Source: Photobacterium sp. TY1-4
GTDB lineage: Bacteria; Pseudomonadota; Gammaproteobacteria; Enterobacterales; Vibrionaceae
Assembly (NCBI RefSeq): GCF_025398175.1
Contig: NZ_CP099734.1
Coordinates: 2,976,001 to 3,040,000 of the forward strand
Reading direction: 5' to 3'
DNA length: 64,000 nt
Shown here: positions 41,903 to 50,621 of the stretch, in pieces
Layout of the letters: each line of letters starts with the position of its first letter
Numbering within the stretch: the first letter of the stretch is position 1
The notes under the pieces: model-generated
The model's input: the letters and a program-made list of their open reading frames with translations, nothing else
Told to the model about the DNA's origin: nothing
Databases searched by the model: none
Program-made: the position numbers and the translations under genes

Positions 41903-42001
41903 CTCTTCAACCTCCCCCTCCTGTCGTACATGGCCACTGGTCAGGGGAAGGTGTGTCTTAAATCTGGTCGGATAATACGCTGGATGATTAAGGTGTGAGT
42001 T

Positions 42002-42988
42002 ATGGGATTTTTTCTGAGACGACTGAGTTTTTATCTGGTTGCCCTGCTGGTGGCAATTACGATCAACTTTATTATTCCCCGGGCAATGCCGGGCGACCCG
42101 GTGACCATGATGTTCGCCAATGCCTCGGTGCAGGTAACCCCGGAGCGGATTGCCGCGATGAAGGAGCTGCTGGGCTTCGTCGATGGGCCACTGTATTACC
42201 AATATCTGGTTTACCTCAAAAGCATCCTGTCCTGGGATCTGGGGATTTCAATCCAGACCTACCCGCAAACCGTCAATGACATGCTCGGCGGCGCCGTCGG
42301 CTGGTCCCTGTTCCTGGCCGGCACGGCGGTTATCCTGGCCTTCTGTATCGGCTCCATTCTGGGGATCTTCGCGGCCTGGAAACGCGGCAGTAAATACGAT
42401 GCCTTTATTTCCCCGGGCATGATGGTGATCCAGGCCGTCCCGCCGGTGGTGGTCGCGATGCTGGTGCTCTATACCTTCGCGATCGGTACCAAGTGGTTCC
42501 CGTCGACCTATGCCTATACCGCCGGGACAACGCCGGACTGGACCAGTTGGGCTTTCTACAAAGATGTCGGCTACCACGCGGTGCTGCCGCTGTTCTGTGC
42601 CACCATCATTCAGATCGGCGGCTTCCTGATCAACATGCGAAACAACATGATCAACCTGCTCAACGAAGACTACATCACCATGGCCAAGGGCAAGGGCCTG
42701 AACGAGAACCGGGTGGTGTTCAAATACGCGGCGCGAAACGCCATGCTGCCGAGTGTGACGGCCCTGTCGATGGCGATTGGGATGGCGATTGGCGGCCAGC
42801 TGATCATCGAGATGATTTTCAACTATCCGGGTCTGGGCACCGTGCTGCTGAATGCGATTAATGCCCGTGATTACCAGGTACTGCAGGGCCAGCTGCTGAT
42901 CATGACCCTCTTTATGCTGTTCTTTAACTTCCTGGCGGACCTGCTGATTGTCGCCCTGGATCCTCGTCTGCGCAAAGGAGGGAAATAA
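42002..42988 (+). CDS. Chitin-oligosaccharide ABC importer permease 1 (DppB-like)
   Basis: 328 residues with six transmembrane helices (first at 10-30, MPGDPVTMMF start loop as in DppB/OppB). The permease EAA loop is NEDYITMAKGKGLNENRVVFKYAARNAMLP (split across about 222-250). The last helix is FLADLLIVALDPRLRKGGK, the DppB family ending. It forms the membrane channel with the DppC-like partner, whose ATG lies 2 nt after this stop, so the pair is translationally coupled. The 136-nt gap from the binding-protein gene carries the hairpin noted above. Confidence 0.92.
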   Translation: MGFFLRRLSFYLVALLVAITINFIIPRAMPGDPVTMMFANASVQVTPERIAAMKELLGFVDGPLYYQYLVYLKSILSWDLGISIQTYPQTVNDMLGGAVGWSLFLAGTAVILAFCIGSILGIFAAWKRGSKYDAFISPGMMVIQAVPPVVVAMLVLYTFAIGTKWFPSTYAYTAGTTPDWTSWAFYKDVGYHAVLPLFCATIIQIGGFLINMRNNMINLLNEDYITMAKGKGLNENRVVFKYAARNAMLPSVTALSMAIGMAIGGQLIIEMIFNYPGLGTVLLNAINARDYQVLQGQLLIMTLFMLFFNFLADLLIVALDPRLRKGGK

Positions 42989-42990
42989 CC

Positions 42991-44016
42991 ATGAAAGGCC
43001 TGATAAAACTACTCCGGAGTAACCCGAAGGCAATGGCCGGGCTCACCATTATCGTGCTGTTCGTAATGGCCGCTGTGTTTGCCCCGCTGCTGGCCAAACA
43101 CGCCCCGGACAAAAGGACCGGTAACCCGCACGAATACCCGGCGTTTGTGGTGAAAGCCGCGCAACACAGCCCCGATGGCTGGGTGGCTGAAAACCTGGCA
43201 GACAGCAGCCGCACCCTGCGCCTGTCCAAAAAAGCTGACCATGCACTGGGCACCACCCGCATGGGCCGGGATATCTGGGCCCAGGTCCTGTACGGCGCAC
43301 GGACGTCGCTGGCCGTCGGCTTTGGTGCCGGGTTTATGGTCTGCTTCTTAGCCACTGTGGTGGGCGTCTCTGCCGGGTACTTTGGCGGCCGGGTCGACGA
43401 TATCCTGTCGGCAGCCATGAACATCATGCTGGTGATCCCCCAGATGCCGCTGCTGTTTGTGATTGCAGCCTTTATCGGCCAGGCCGGTCCGCTCACCATC
43501 GCCATCGTGATCGGGATGACCTCCTGGGCCTGGGGTGCACGGGTGGTCCGGGCACAAACCCTGTCGCTGCGGGAGAAAGAGTTCGTCAAAGCTGCGGAAG
43601 TGCTGGGCGAGTCCTCCTGGCGGATCATCATGGTGGAAATCCTGCCGAACCTGATCTCGATTGTCGGCGCCAGCTTCATCGGCTCCGTCATGCTGGCCAT
43701 AATGACCGAGGCAACCTTGTCCTTCCTCGGCCTGGGTGACCCGAACTCCATCAGCTGGGGCATCATGCTCTACAACGTCCAGGCTTCTTCGTCCATGCTG
43801 GTCGGCGCCTGGTGGGAACTGCTGACCCCGTGTATTGCCCTGACCTTCATCGCCATCGGCCTGGCGCTGCTGAACTTTGCCGTCGATGAAATTGCCAACC
43901 CGCAGCTGCGCTCGCACAAAGGCATGCGCCGCTGGAAAAACCTGGCGCAACAGAACAAAAATAAAACGCCGGCCGCTGTCGCGACACAACCGGCCCTTGA
44001 AGGGGGAGAAAAATAA
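42991..44016 (+). CDS. Chitin-oligosaccharide ABC importer permease 2 (DppC-like)
   Basis: 341 residues. N-terminal helix (15-35), then a periplasmic segment of about 70 residues, longer than in DppC, and five further helices. The EAA loop contains LREKEFVKAAEVLGESSWRIIMVEILPN, and DPNSISWGIML is the conserved family motif. The C-terminal tail is basic (HKGMRRWKNLAQQNKNK). Its start has AGGAGG (42978-42983). The stop TAATG overlaps the ATG of the next gene by one base. Confidence 0.92.
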   Translation: MKGLIKLLRSNPKAMAGLTIIVLFVMAAVFAPLLAKHAPDKRTGNPHEYPAFVVKAAQHSPDGWVAENLADSSRTLRLSKKADHALGTTRMGRDIWAQVLYGARTSLAVGFGAGFMVCFLATVVGVSAGYFGGRVDDILSAAMNIMLVIPQMPLLFVIAAFIGQAGPLTIAIVIGMTSWAWGARVVRAQTLSLREKEFVKAAEVLGESSWRIIMVEILPNLISIVGASFIGSVMLAIMTEATLSFLGLGDPNSISWGIMLYNVQASSSMLVGAWWELLTPCIALTFIAIGLALLNFAVDEIANPQLRSHKGMRRWKNLAQQNKNKTPAAVATQPALEGGEK

Positions 44017-44987
44017 TGACCAACCCACAGATCTCCATTCGCAACCTGTGCGTCGACTACATCACCGATGCCGGCGACGTCCGGGCCGTCAACAATGTCA
44101 GCTTCGACATCGGCAAAGGCGAGGTCTTCGGTCTCGCCGGCGAATCCGGCTGCGGTAAATCCACCGTCGCCTTCTCCCTGATGCGCCTGCATAAGCCGCC
44201 GGCGTTTATCACCGGTGGGGAAGTGCTGTTTGACGGCCATGGCGACATCCTTCAGTTCAGCGAGGCCCAGATCAACGCCTTCCGCTGGAGCGAGATTTCC
44301 ATGGTGTTCCAAAGTGCGATGAATGCCCTCAACCCGGTGCTGACCATGGAAGAGCAATTCTGTGACGTGATTATGCGTCACACCAACTTCACCCGTCAGC
44401 AGGCGATCCGCCGGGCCGAAGGCCTGCTGGAGATTGTCGATATCCACCCGAGCCGGCTGCAGGATTATCCGCACCAGTTCTCCGGCGGCATGCGCCAGCG
44501 CCTGGTGATCGCCATCGCCCTGGCCCTGAACCCGAAAATGATCATCATGGATGAGCCGACCACGGCTCTGGATGTGGTGGTCCAGCGCGAGATCCTGCAA
44601 AAGATCTACGCCCTGAAAGAAGAGTTTGGCTTCTCCATCCTGTTCATTACCCACGACATCTCGCTGATGGTCGAGTTCTCCGATCGCATCGGGATCATGT
44701 ACTCGGGTGAGCTGGTCGAAGTGGCACCATCCAAACAAATCCTCGAAACCCCGTTCCACCCGTACACCGAGGGACTGGGCAGCTCGTTTCCGCCGTTGAC
44801 CGGCCCGAAAACCCGGTTGACCGGGATCCCGGGCAACCCGCTCAACCTGCTGGAAGTCCCGACCGGATGCCGGTTCCAGGCCCGCTGCAGCAAGGCCCAT
44901 GACGCCTGTTTCAGCCAGCCGACCCTGCTGACCCAGCTGGAGCCGAACCGTTTTTCCAACTGCCATCTGTTTACCAAACGCAGTTAA
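44016..44987 (+). CDS. Chitin-oligosaccharide ABC importer ATPase 1 (DppD-like)
   Basis: 323 residues. Walker [10 protein letters not shown] (about 44-52), Q-loop [12 protein letters not shown], signature [16 protein letters not shown], Walker [13 protein letters not shown], and H-loop LFITHDI are all intact. The C-terminal oligopeptide-transporter extension has cysteines [16 protein letters not shown] that bind an Fe-S cluster in Dpp-type ATPases. It powers import of (GlcNAc)2 with the second ATPase. The ATG overlaps the previous stop by one base. Confidence 0.92.
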   Translation: MTNPQISIRNLCVDYITDAGDVRAVNNVSFDIGKGEVFGLAGESGCGKSTVAFSLMRLHKPPAFITGGEVLFDGHGDILQFSEAQINAFRWSEISMVFQSAMNALNPVLTMEEQFCDVIMRHTNFTRQQAIRRAEGLLEIVDIHPSRLQDYPHQFSGGMRQRLVIAIALALNPKMIIMDEPTTALDVVVQREILQKIYALKEEFGFSILFITHDISLMVEFSDRIGIMYSGELVEVAPSKQILETPFHPYTEGLGSSFPPLTGPKTRLTGIPGNPLNLLEVPTGCRFQARCSKAHDACFSQPTLLTQLEPNRFSNCHLFTKRS

Positions 44988-45014
44988 ACCAGAACAAGAA
45001 TCGAGGAAACCAAG

Positions 45015-46010
45015 ATGAGTGCACCCGTTGGACAGCCGATTGTCGAAGGCAAGAACCTGATCAAAGACTTTCAGGTCAACAGCAACTCTTTGAAAAAGCC
45101 CATGATGCGGGCGATCAACGACGTATCCTTCAAGATGTACAAAAGCCGCGGCCTGGCCGTGGTGGGGGAATCCGGCTCGGGCAAGTCCACCACCGCCAAA
45201 ATGATCGCCAAGATGTACGCCCCGACCGACGGCCACATCGAATACTACGGCCGGGATATCAGCGAGATCACCAAGCGCCGGGAGCTGATGGAGTACCGCC
45301 AGGGCATCCAGATGGTCTGGCAGGATCCGTTCGGATCGCTGAACCCGACCCACACCATTTTTCACCATATTGCTCGCCCGCTGCTGATCCACAACAAGGT
45401 CAGCAAGGGCAACAAGAAAGAGCTCGAAGAGCGGGTCTACAGCCTGCTTGAGCAGGTCGGCCTGATCCCGCCGAAAGAGACGGCGGCCAAATACCCCCAC
45501 CAGCTCTCAGGCGGCCAGCGCCAGCGGGTCAACCTGGCCCGCAACATCGCGGTTGGTGCCGAAGTGGTACTGGCCGATGAGCCGACCTCGATGCTGGATG
45601 TGTCGATCCGGGCCGGGGTGCTCAACCTGATGGAAGAGATGAAATTCGAGCGCAACATGGCGCTGCTCTACATTACCCACGACATCGCCACCGCGCGTTA
45701 TATCGCCGAGGATCTGGCCGTGATGTACGTCGGCCACATGGTGGAATGGGGCGATACCGAGGAAATCATCCATGATCCCCAGCACCCGTATACCCAGTTG
45801 CTAATTTCTGCCGTGCCGGATCCAAGCAAATCGATCCACGAAAAACTCAAGGGCAACAAAGGGGAGATCCCGCTCTGGACCCCGGACAGCACCGGTTGCC
45901 CGTTTGCCGGCCGCTGCACTCACGCCACGGACAAGTGTCGCGAGCAACTGCCGGGCGTGACCCAGTTGTCCGAAAACCACTTCGTCCGCTGCTACCAGTA
46001 TGAGCACTAA
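45015..46010 (+). CDS. Chitin-oligosaccharide ABC importer ATPase 2 (DppF-like)
   Basis: 331 residues. Walker A GESGSGKSTT, Q-loop WQDPFGSLNP, signature LSGGQRQRVNLARN, Walker B VVLADEPTSMLD, H-loop LYITHDIATARY. The C-terminal cysteine set GCPFAGRCTHATDKC matches oligopeptide-family ATPases. It pairs with the DppD-like protein as the heterodimeric motor. A gaggaa site lies before ATG 45015. The 3' end abuts the GH9 gene: its TAA is part of the next ribosome site. Confidence 0.92.
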   Translation: MSAPVGQPIVEGKNLIKDFQVNSNSLKKPMMRAINDVSFKMYKSRGLAVVGESGSGKSTTAKMIAKMYAPTDGHIEYYGRDISEITKRRELMEYRQGIQMVWQDPFGSLNPTHTIFHHIARPLLIHNKVSKGNKKELEERVYSLLEQVGLIPPKETAAKYPHQLSGGQRQRVNLARNIAVGAEVVLADEPTSMLDVSIRAGVLNLMEEMKFERNMALLYITHDIATARYIAEDLAVMYVGHMVEWGDTEEIIHDPQHPYTQLLISAVPDPSKSIHEKLKGNKGEIPLWTPDSTGCPFAGRCTHATDKCREQLPGVTQLSENHFVRCYQYEH

Positions 46011-46020
46011 GGAAGACATC

Positions 46021-47757
46021 ATGCAGTTGTTGACCAACCACCTCGGCTATGAGCGTTTCGGCGCCAAGCAGGCAATTGTCCTGGCAGCCCCGGACTTGGC
46101 GCTGGCACCGGCGGAGCTGCTGCGCTGCGCCGACGGCCAGCCGGTGATGGAAATGCCGGTCCGGGTCGACGGCCCAATCGACCAATGGCACACCGGCCAT
46201 GCCTACTCGGTTGATTTCAGCGCGTGGACGGCGTGCGGCCAGTACCAGGTGCGCCTTGCCGATGTGGTGTCCCCGCCATTTACCATTGCCGAAGGCCTGC
46301 TGCTGAACCGGACCTTCAGCGATGTGCTGCATTATTTTAAATCCCAACGCTGCGGCGGGATCTTTGACCGCGCCGATCGCAACGCCCCGCTGCTGGGCAG
46401 CGGGCAAACCGTGGATGTCCATGGCGGCTGGTATGACGCCTCGGGTGATGTCAGCAAATACCTCAGCCATCTTTCATACAGCAACTATTTCAACCCGCAA
46501 CAGACCCCGATGGTGGTCTGGAACCTGCTCAAAGCCTTCGAGTTGCTGGACGGTGAAACCGCAATTGCCGATATCACCCGGATCCGACTGGCCGAAGAAG
46601 CCTGTTTCGGCGCTGAATTCCTGCTGCGGATGCAGCACCCGGACGGCTACTTTTACATAACGGTGTTTGACCAGTGGAGCAAATCCACCGCCAAGCGGGA
46701 TATCTGTGCCTACGCCACCCAAAAAGGGATCAAATCGGACGATTACCAGGCCGGATTTCGTCAGGGCGGCGGCATCAGTATCGCAGCCCTGGCAGCGGCA
46801 GCACGCCTGTTGCTGACCCCGACGGCCGAGCGCCTGGGTCTGGCCGAGCGCAAGCTGAGCCGCACGTGTCTGGCAGCCGCAGAGCACGGCTACTGGCACC
46901 TGGTCGAGATGAACCACCATTACCTCAATGACGGCGTGGAAAACATTATTGATGAATACTGCGCCCTGCTGGCTGCGGTAGAGCTGTACCGGTCCACCCA
47001 GGATGAGCGCTACCTGGAGCAAGCCCGGCAGTGGGCCGATAAACTGGCCGCCCGCCAGCAGTCGGACGCACAGCAACAGCACTTCTGGTCAGCCACGCCG
47101 GACGGCAGCCGCCCATATTTCCATGCTGCCGAAGCCGGCCTGCCGGCCATCAGCCTGATGCAGTACCTCGATATCGAGCCGGCACCGCAGCACCACCAGC
47201 GGCTCTGTCAGGTGTTAACTCTGGCCCTTGAATTTGAACTGCGCATTACCGGCGAGGTCACTAATCCGTTTGGCTACCCGCGCCAGTATGTCCGTCCGGT
47301 GGATGGCGAGAAATGCAGCCAGTTCTTCATTCCCCACCATAACGAAACCGGTTACTGGTGGCAGGGGGAGAACGCCCGCCTGGCCTCGCTGAGCGCCATG
47401 GCTTATCTGGCCCAGCGCCATCCTATCACCCCTGCCCTGAAAGCGGCGCTGAAAGTCTACGGGCACCGGCTGACCGACTGGATCCTGGGCTTGAACCCGT
47501 TCGATATGTCGATGCTGGACGGCCACGGCCGCAACAACCCGGACTACCTGCCGGAACTGGGCTTCACCAACGCCAAAGGCGGGGTCTGTAACGGCATCAC
47601 CTCAGGATTCGACAATGAGCGGGATATTGCCTTTAAACCCGCACCACATGATCAAAACATGGATCAGAACTGGCGCTGGGGGGAGCAGTGGATCCCCCAT
47701 GGCGGCTGGTACTTACTGGCCATCACGACGCAATTTAAGGAGCGACACCATGACTGA
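46021..47757 (+). CDS. GH9 exo-beta-D-glucosaminidase
   Basis: The frame opens at 46000, but ATG 46021 with TAAGGAAG (46009-46016) is the better start and gives 578 residues. An N-terminal Ig-like CelD domain (1-90, LLTNHLGYERFGAKQAIVL) precedes the (alpha/alpha)6 GH9 barrel. D139 and D143 lie in GGWYDASGDVSKY and E555 in RWGEQWIPHGG; these numbers equal the catalytic residues I remember for the Photobacterium profundum GH9 glucosaminidase. There is no signal peptide, so it acts in the cytosol, releasing GlcN from (GlcN)2-type imported sugars. Older annotation calls this gene endoglucanase-related. It overlaps the kinase gene by 8 nt. Confidence 0.92.
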   Translation: MQLLTNHLGYERFGAKQAIVLAAPDLALAPAELLRCADGQPVMEMPVRVDGPIDQWHTGHAYSVDFSAWTACGQYQVRLADVVSPPFTIAEGLLLNRTFSDVLHYFKSQRCGGIFDRADRNAPLLGSGQTVDVHGGWYDASGDVSKYLSHLSYSNYFNPQQTPMVVWNLLKAFELLDGETAIADITRIRLAEEACFGAEFLLRMQHPDGYFYITVFDQWSKSTAKRDICAYATQKGIKSDDYQAGFRQGGGISIAALAAAARLLLTPTAERLGLAERKLSRTCLAAAEHGYWHLVEMNHHYLNDGVENIIDEYCALLAAVELYRSTQDERYLEQARQWADKLAARQQSDAQQQHFWSATPDGSRPYFHAAEAGLPAISLMQYLDIEPAPQHHQRLCQVLTLALEFELRITGEVTNPFGYPRQYVRPVDGEKCSQFFIPHHNETGYWWQGENARLASLSAMAYLAQRHPITPALKAALKVYGHRLTDWILGLNPFDMSMLDGHGRNNPDYLPELGFTNAKGGVCNGITSGFDNERDIAFKPAPHDQNMDQNWRWGEQWIPHGGWYLLAITTQFKERHHD

Positions 47758-48637
47758 CACCATCCGTTATTACGTCGGGGTTGACGGCGGCGGGACCTCT
47801 TGCCGCGCCCGCATCTGTGATCCGGACGGCCGCCTGCTTGGCGAAGCCAAAACCGGCAGTGCCAATATCATGCTCGGCAGTGCCGTGGCCATGGGCTCGA
47901 TTCAGGATGCCATCGCCACCGCAGCCGCCCAGGCTGGCCTCACCGATGCCGATTTTTCCGCCATGTCCGTTGGCCTGGCACTGGCCGGCGCCGAACAAAA
48001 AGAGGCCTGGTATGACTTTATGGCCCAGCCGCATCCGTATGGCGCTATCACCTTAAATACCGACGCCTACGGCGCCTGTCTGGGAGCCTGGAAAGGAGAA
48101 GAAGGCGCCATTTTGATTGCAGGCACCGGCTCCTGCGGCATCTTGCTCAAAGACAGCGCGCAGCAGGTGGTCGGCGGCCGGGAGTTCCCGATTTCCGATC
48201 ATGGCGGCGGTGCTGTGATGGGGCTGCGGCTGATCCAGCAGGTCCTGCTCAGTGTCGACGATATTGTGCCGCAAACCCCGCTGGCCCAGCAGGTGTTGGC
48301 CCACTTCAACCAAGATGTGGATGCCATTGTCAGTTGGTCGAAAACGGCCCGTCCGTGTGATTACGGCCAGTTTTCACCGGCCATTTTCGCCCATGCCGCC
48401 GAAGGCGACACCTTAGGGATTGAGATGCTGCGCCAGACCGCTGCCGATGTCGAAATGCTGCTGACGGCACTGTTTACCCGTGGTGCCGGTCAGGTGTGCC
48501 TGATGGGCAGTATCGGGGAGCGGATTGTGCCTTGGCTGGCTCCACCGTTTGCCGCCCGCCTGGCCGAGCCTCAGGGCGATGCGATGGATGGTGCGCTGGC
48601 CATGGCCAAAGGGTCCCACAACCTGTACCCGTTATGA
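47750..48637 (+). CDS. gspK: Glucosamine kinase
   Basis: 295 residues from ATG 47750 (MTDTIRYYVGVDGGGTSCRARI), with AAGGAGCG upstream inside the end of the GH9 gene. The ORF is open 45 codons further, but those lie in the overlap with GH9. BadF/BcrA-type ASKHA kinase: phosphate-1 loop DGGGTSCRAR, GEEGAILIAGTGSCGILL and GDHG-like loop FPISDHGGGAVMGLRL. It phosphorylates cytosolic GlcN to GlcN-6-P using ATP. V. cholerae GspK has 294 residues and the same neighbour order. The GH9 enzyme upstream supplies its substrate. Confidence 0.94.
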   Translation: MTDTIRYYVGVDGGGTSCRARICDPDGRLLGEAKTGSANIMLGSAVAMGSIQDAIATAAAQAGLTDADFSAMSVGLALAGAEQKEAWYDFMAQPHPYGAITLNTDAYGACLGAWKGEEGAILIAGTGSCGILLKDSAQQVVGGREFPISDHGGGAVMGLRLIQQVLLSVDDIVPQTPLAQQVLAHFNQDVDAIVSWSKTARPCDYGQFSPAIFAHAAEGDTLGIEMLRQTAADVEMLLTALFTRGAGQVCLMGSIGERIVPWLAPPFAARLAEPQGDAMDGALAMAKGSHNLYPL

Positions 48638-48647
48638 AGGACAAACC

Positions 48648-50615
48648 ATGAGTTATCGTCTTGATCTGACCGTGATCAGCCAACACGAGCAACAGTCTCG
48701 CTTTGGCCTGACGTTACACAACCTCAGCGATCAGGCGCTGGAAAACTGGTCCCTGCACTTTACCTTTGCCCGCTGGATCCCGGTTGAAACCCTGTCTGCC
48801 GGGCAACTGGAACAGCTCGGCAGCTACTGCGTCTTGCGTCCGTCCCAACCGGAGACGCTGGCAGCCAATGGTCATTTCTATACCGAATTTGCGCTGGAGA
48901 CCACGCCGTTCCTGCTTCACGACCAGGGGATCCAGGATGCCTTTATCAATACGGCGCCGGATGATCACCCGGTGCAGCCTCTGCCGGTCGAAATCACCTC
49001 GCTGAGCCTGCTGGAGCCACCGGTCGAACAACTGTCGATCCCGCTGCCGCCGGCCAAGGACATTTCCCTGATCCCCCTGCCGGATTCGCTGATCCGACTG
49101 AACGGGGAATTCAGGCTCAATGCCGACGTCGCCCTGTCAGTACCGACCGCGCTGGCGGCAGGTTGCGCGCGCTGGCTGCAAAGCGAGCTGGAGAGTCTGC
49201 TGCACGATGACATCCAGGTCGCACCGCAGGGGCAAATCCGCTATCACCACGATGACACCCTGACCGAAGGGGCCTACCTGCTGGAAGTCACGCCGAACAC
49301 GATCTGGCTGCGGGCCGGCTCGGCCGCCGGGTTTACCCATGCCACGGCCAGCTTGCTGCAACTGATCCCGACGACACCGGCGCACCACGTGCAGGCCTCA
49401 TACCTGCTGCCTGCGGTCAGTATTTCAGATCAGCCGAACTACCCCTACCGGGGCATGATGGTCGACTGCGCCCGGCATTTTCACCCGGTGCGTCGTCTCA
49501 AGCACCTGATCAATCAGATGGCGCGCTACAAGTTCAATTATCTGCATTGGCATCTGACTGACGATGAGGGCTGGCGCCTGGAAATCGAGGCCTATCCGGC
49601 TCTGACGGACATCGGCGCCTGGCGCGGCCCCAATGAGGCGCTCAAGCCACAGTTTCTCAACATCAACCGGCGCTACGGCGGCTATTACACCAAGGCCCAA
49701 GTCCGGGAGCTGATTGCCTATGCCGGCGATCGGGGGATCACCCTGATCCCGGAAATCGATATTCCCGGCCACTGCCGGGCCGCAATCCGCTCGCTGCCGG
49801 CGTTGCTGGTCGATCCTGAAGATCGCTCCAAGTACCGCAGCATGCAATGCTACCCGGACAATGTCCTGTCGCCGGCACTGCCGGGTACATACACCTTCCT
49901 CAAGACCGTACTCCAGGAAGTGTGCGAGCTTTTCCCCGGCCCTTACGTTCATATCGGCGGCGATGAAGTCCCGGAAGGCGCCTGGATCGACTGCCCGGCC
50001 AGCCAGGTCCTGATGGCGCAATACGGCTACCGGGATCGACTGGAGCTTCAGGGGCACATCCTGCGGTTTGCAGAAGACGTATTGCGCAGCCACGGCAAAC
50101 GCATGATGGGCTGGGAGGAGGCCACCGAGGGCGACAAAATCAGCAAGCAGACCGTCGTGCTGTCCTGGCGTAGCGAAGAGGCCGGCCTGACCAGCGCCCG
50201 GGCCGGATTCGACGTCGTCATGCAGCCCGGCCAATACACCTATCTCGATATGGCGCAGGGTTTCTCGGCCGACGAACCCGGGGCCAACTGGGCCGGCAGC
50301 CTGCCGTTAGACACCGTCTACAGCTATCGCCCGCTGGCTTCACTTGAGGCCGACGATCCGGTCCACCAGCATATTCTCGGGATCCAGGCCGGCTTATGGT
50401 CCGAACACATCACCACCCAAAGCCGGTTCGAATACATGATCTACCCGCGCCTGCTGGCCATTGCCGAACTGTGCTGGACCCGGCCGGAACTGCGCCACTG
50501 GCAAGACTTCAAAGCCCGACTCAGCGGACAGCTTCGCTATCTCGACCTGGTCGGCATTAATTACCGTCGCTGTGAGTTACCGCTTGCAGCCAAGAAAAAT
50601 CATGAAAAGGACTGA
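48648..50615 (+). CDS. GH20 beta-N-acetylhexosaminidase
   Basis: ATG 48648 with AAGGAC upstream gives 655 residues; the longer frame from 48525 lies inside gspK. An N-terminal domain with immunoglobulin-like strands (1-125), a GH20 N-domain (about 130-255), and the TIM barrel (about 260-640) follow. The catalytic Asp-Glu pair is D439-E440 in HIGGDEVPEGAW. WHLTDDEGWRLEI and EIDIPGHC are typical barrel motifs. There is no signal peptide, so it hydrolyses imported chitobiose in the cytosol to two GlcNAc, in parallel with the phosphorylase next door. Confidence 0.94.
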   Translation: MSYRLDLTVISQHEQQSRFGLTLHNLSDQALENWSLHFTFARWIPVETLSAGQLEQLGSYCVLRPSQPETLAANGHFYTEFALETTPFLLHDQGIQDAFINTAPDDHPVQPLPVEITSLSLLEPPVEQLSIPLPPAKDISLIPLPDSLIRLNGEFRLNADVALSVPTALAAGCARWLQSELESLLHDDIQVAPQGQIRYHHDDTLTEGAYLLEVTPNTIWLRAGSAAGFTHATASLLQLIPTTPAHHVQASYLLPAVSISDQPNYPYRGMMVDCARHFHPVRRLKHLINQMARYKFNYLHWHLTDDEGWRLEIEAYPALTDIGAWRGPNEALKPQFLNINRRYGGYYTKAQVRELIAYAGDRGITLIPEIDIPGHCRAAIRSLPALLVDPEDRSKYRSMQCYPDNVLSPALPGTYTFLKTVLQEVCELFPGPYVHIGGDEVPEGAWIDCPASQVLMAQYGYRDRLELQGHILRFAEDVLRSHGKRMMGWEEATEGDKISKQTVVLSWRSEEAGLTSARAGFDVVMQPGQYTYLDMAQGFSADEPGANWAGSLPLDTVYSYRPLASLEADDPVHQHILGIQAGLWSEHITTQSRFEYMIYPRLLAIAELCWTRPELRHWQDFKARLSGQLRYLDLVGINYRRCELPLAAKKNHEKD

Positions 50616-50621
50616 TGCACC

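Noticed and set aside
43770..45500. 576-codon minus-strand frame
   Set aside because: Antisense to the two importer ATPase genes, without any domain signature.
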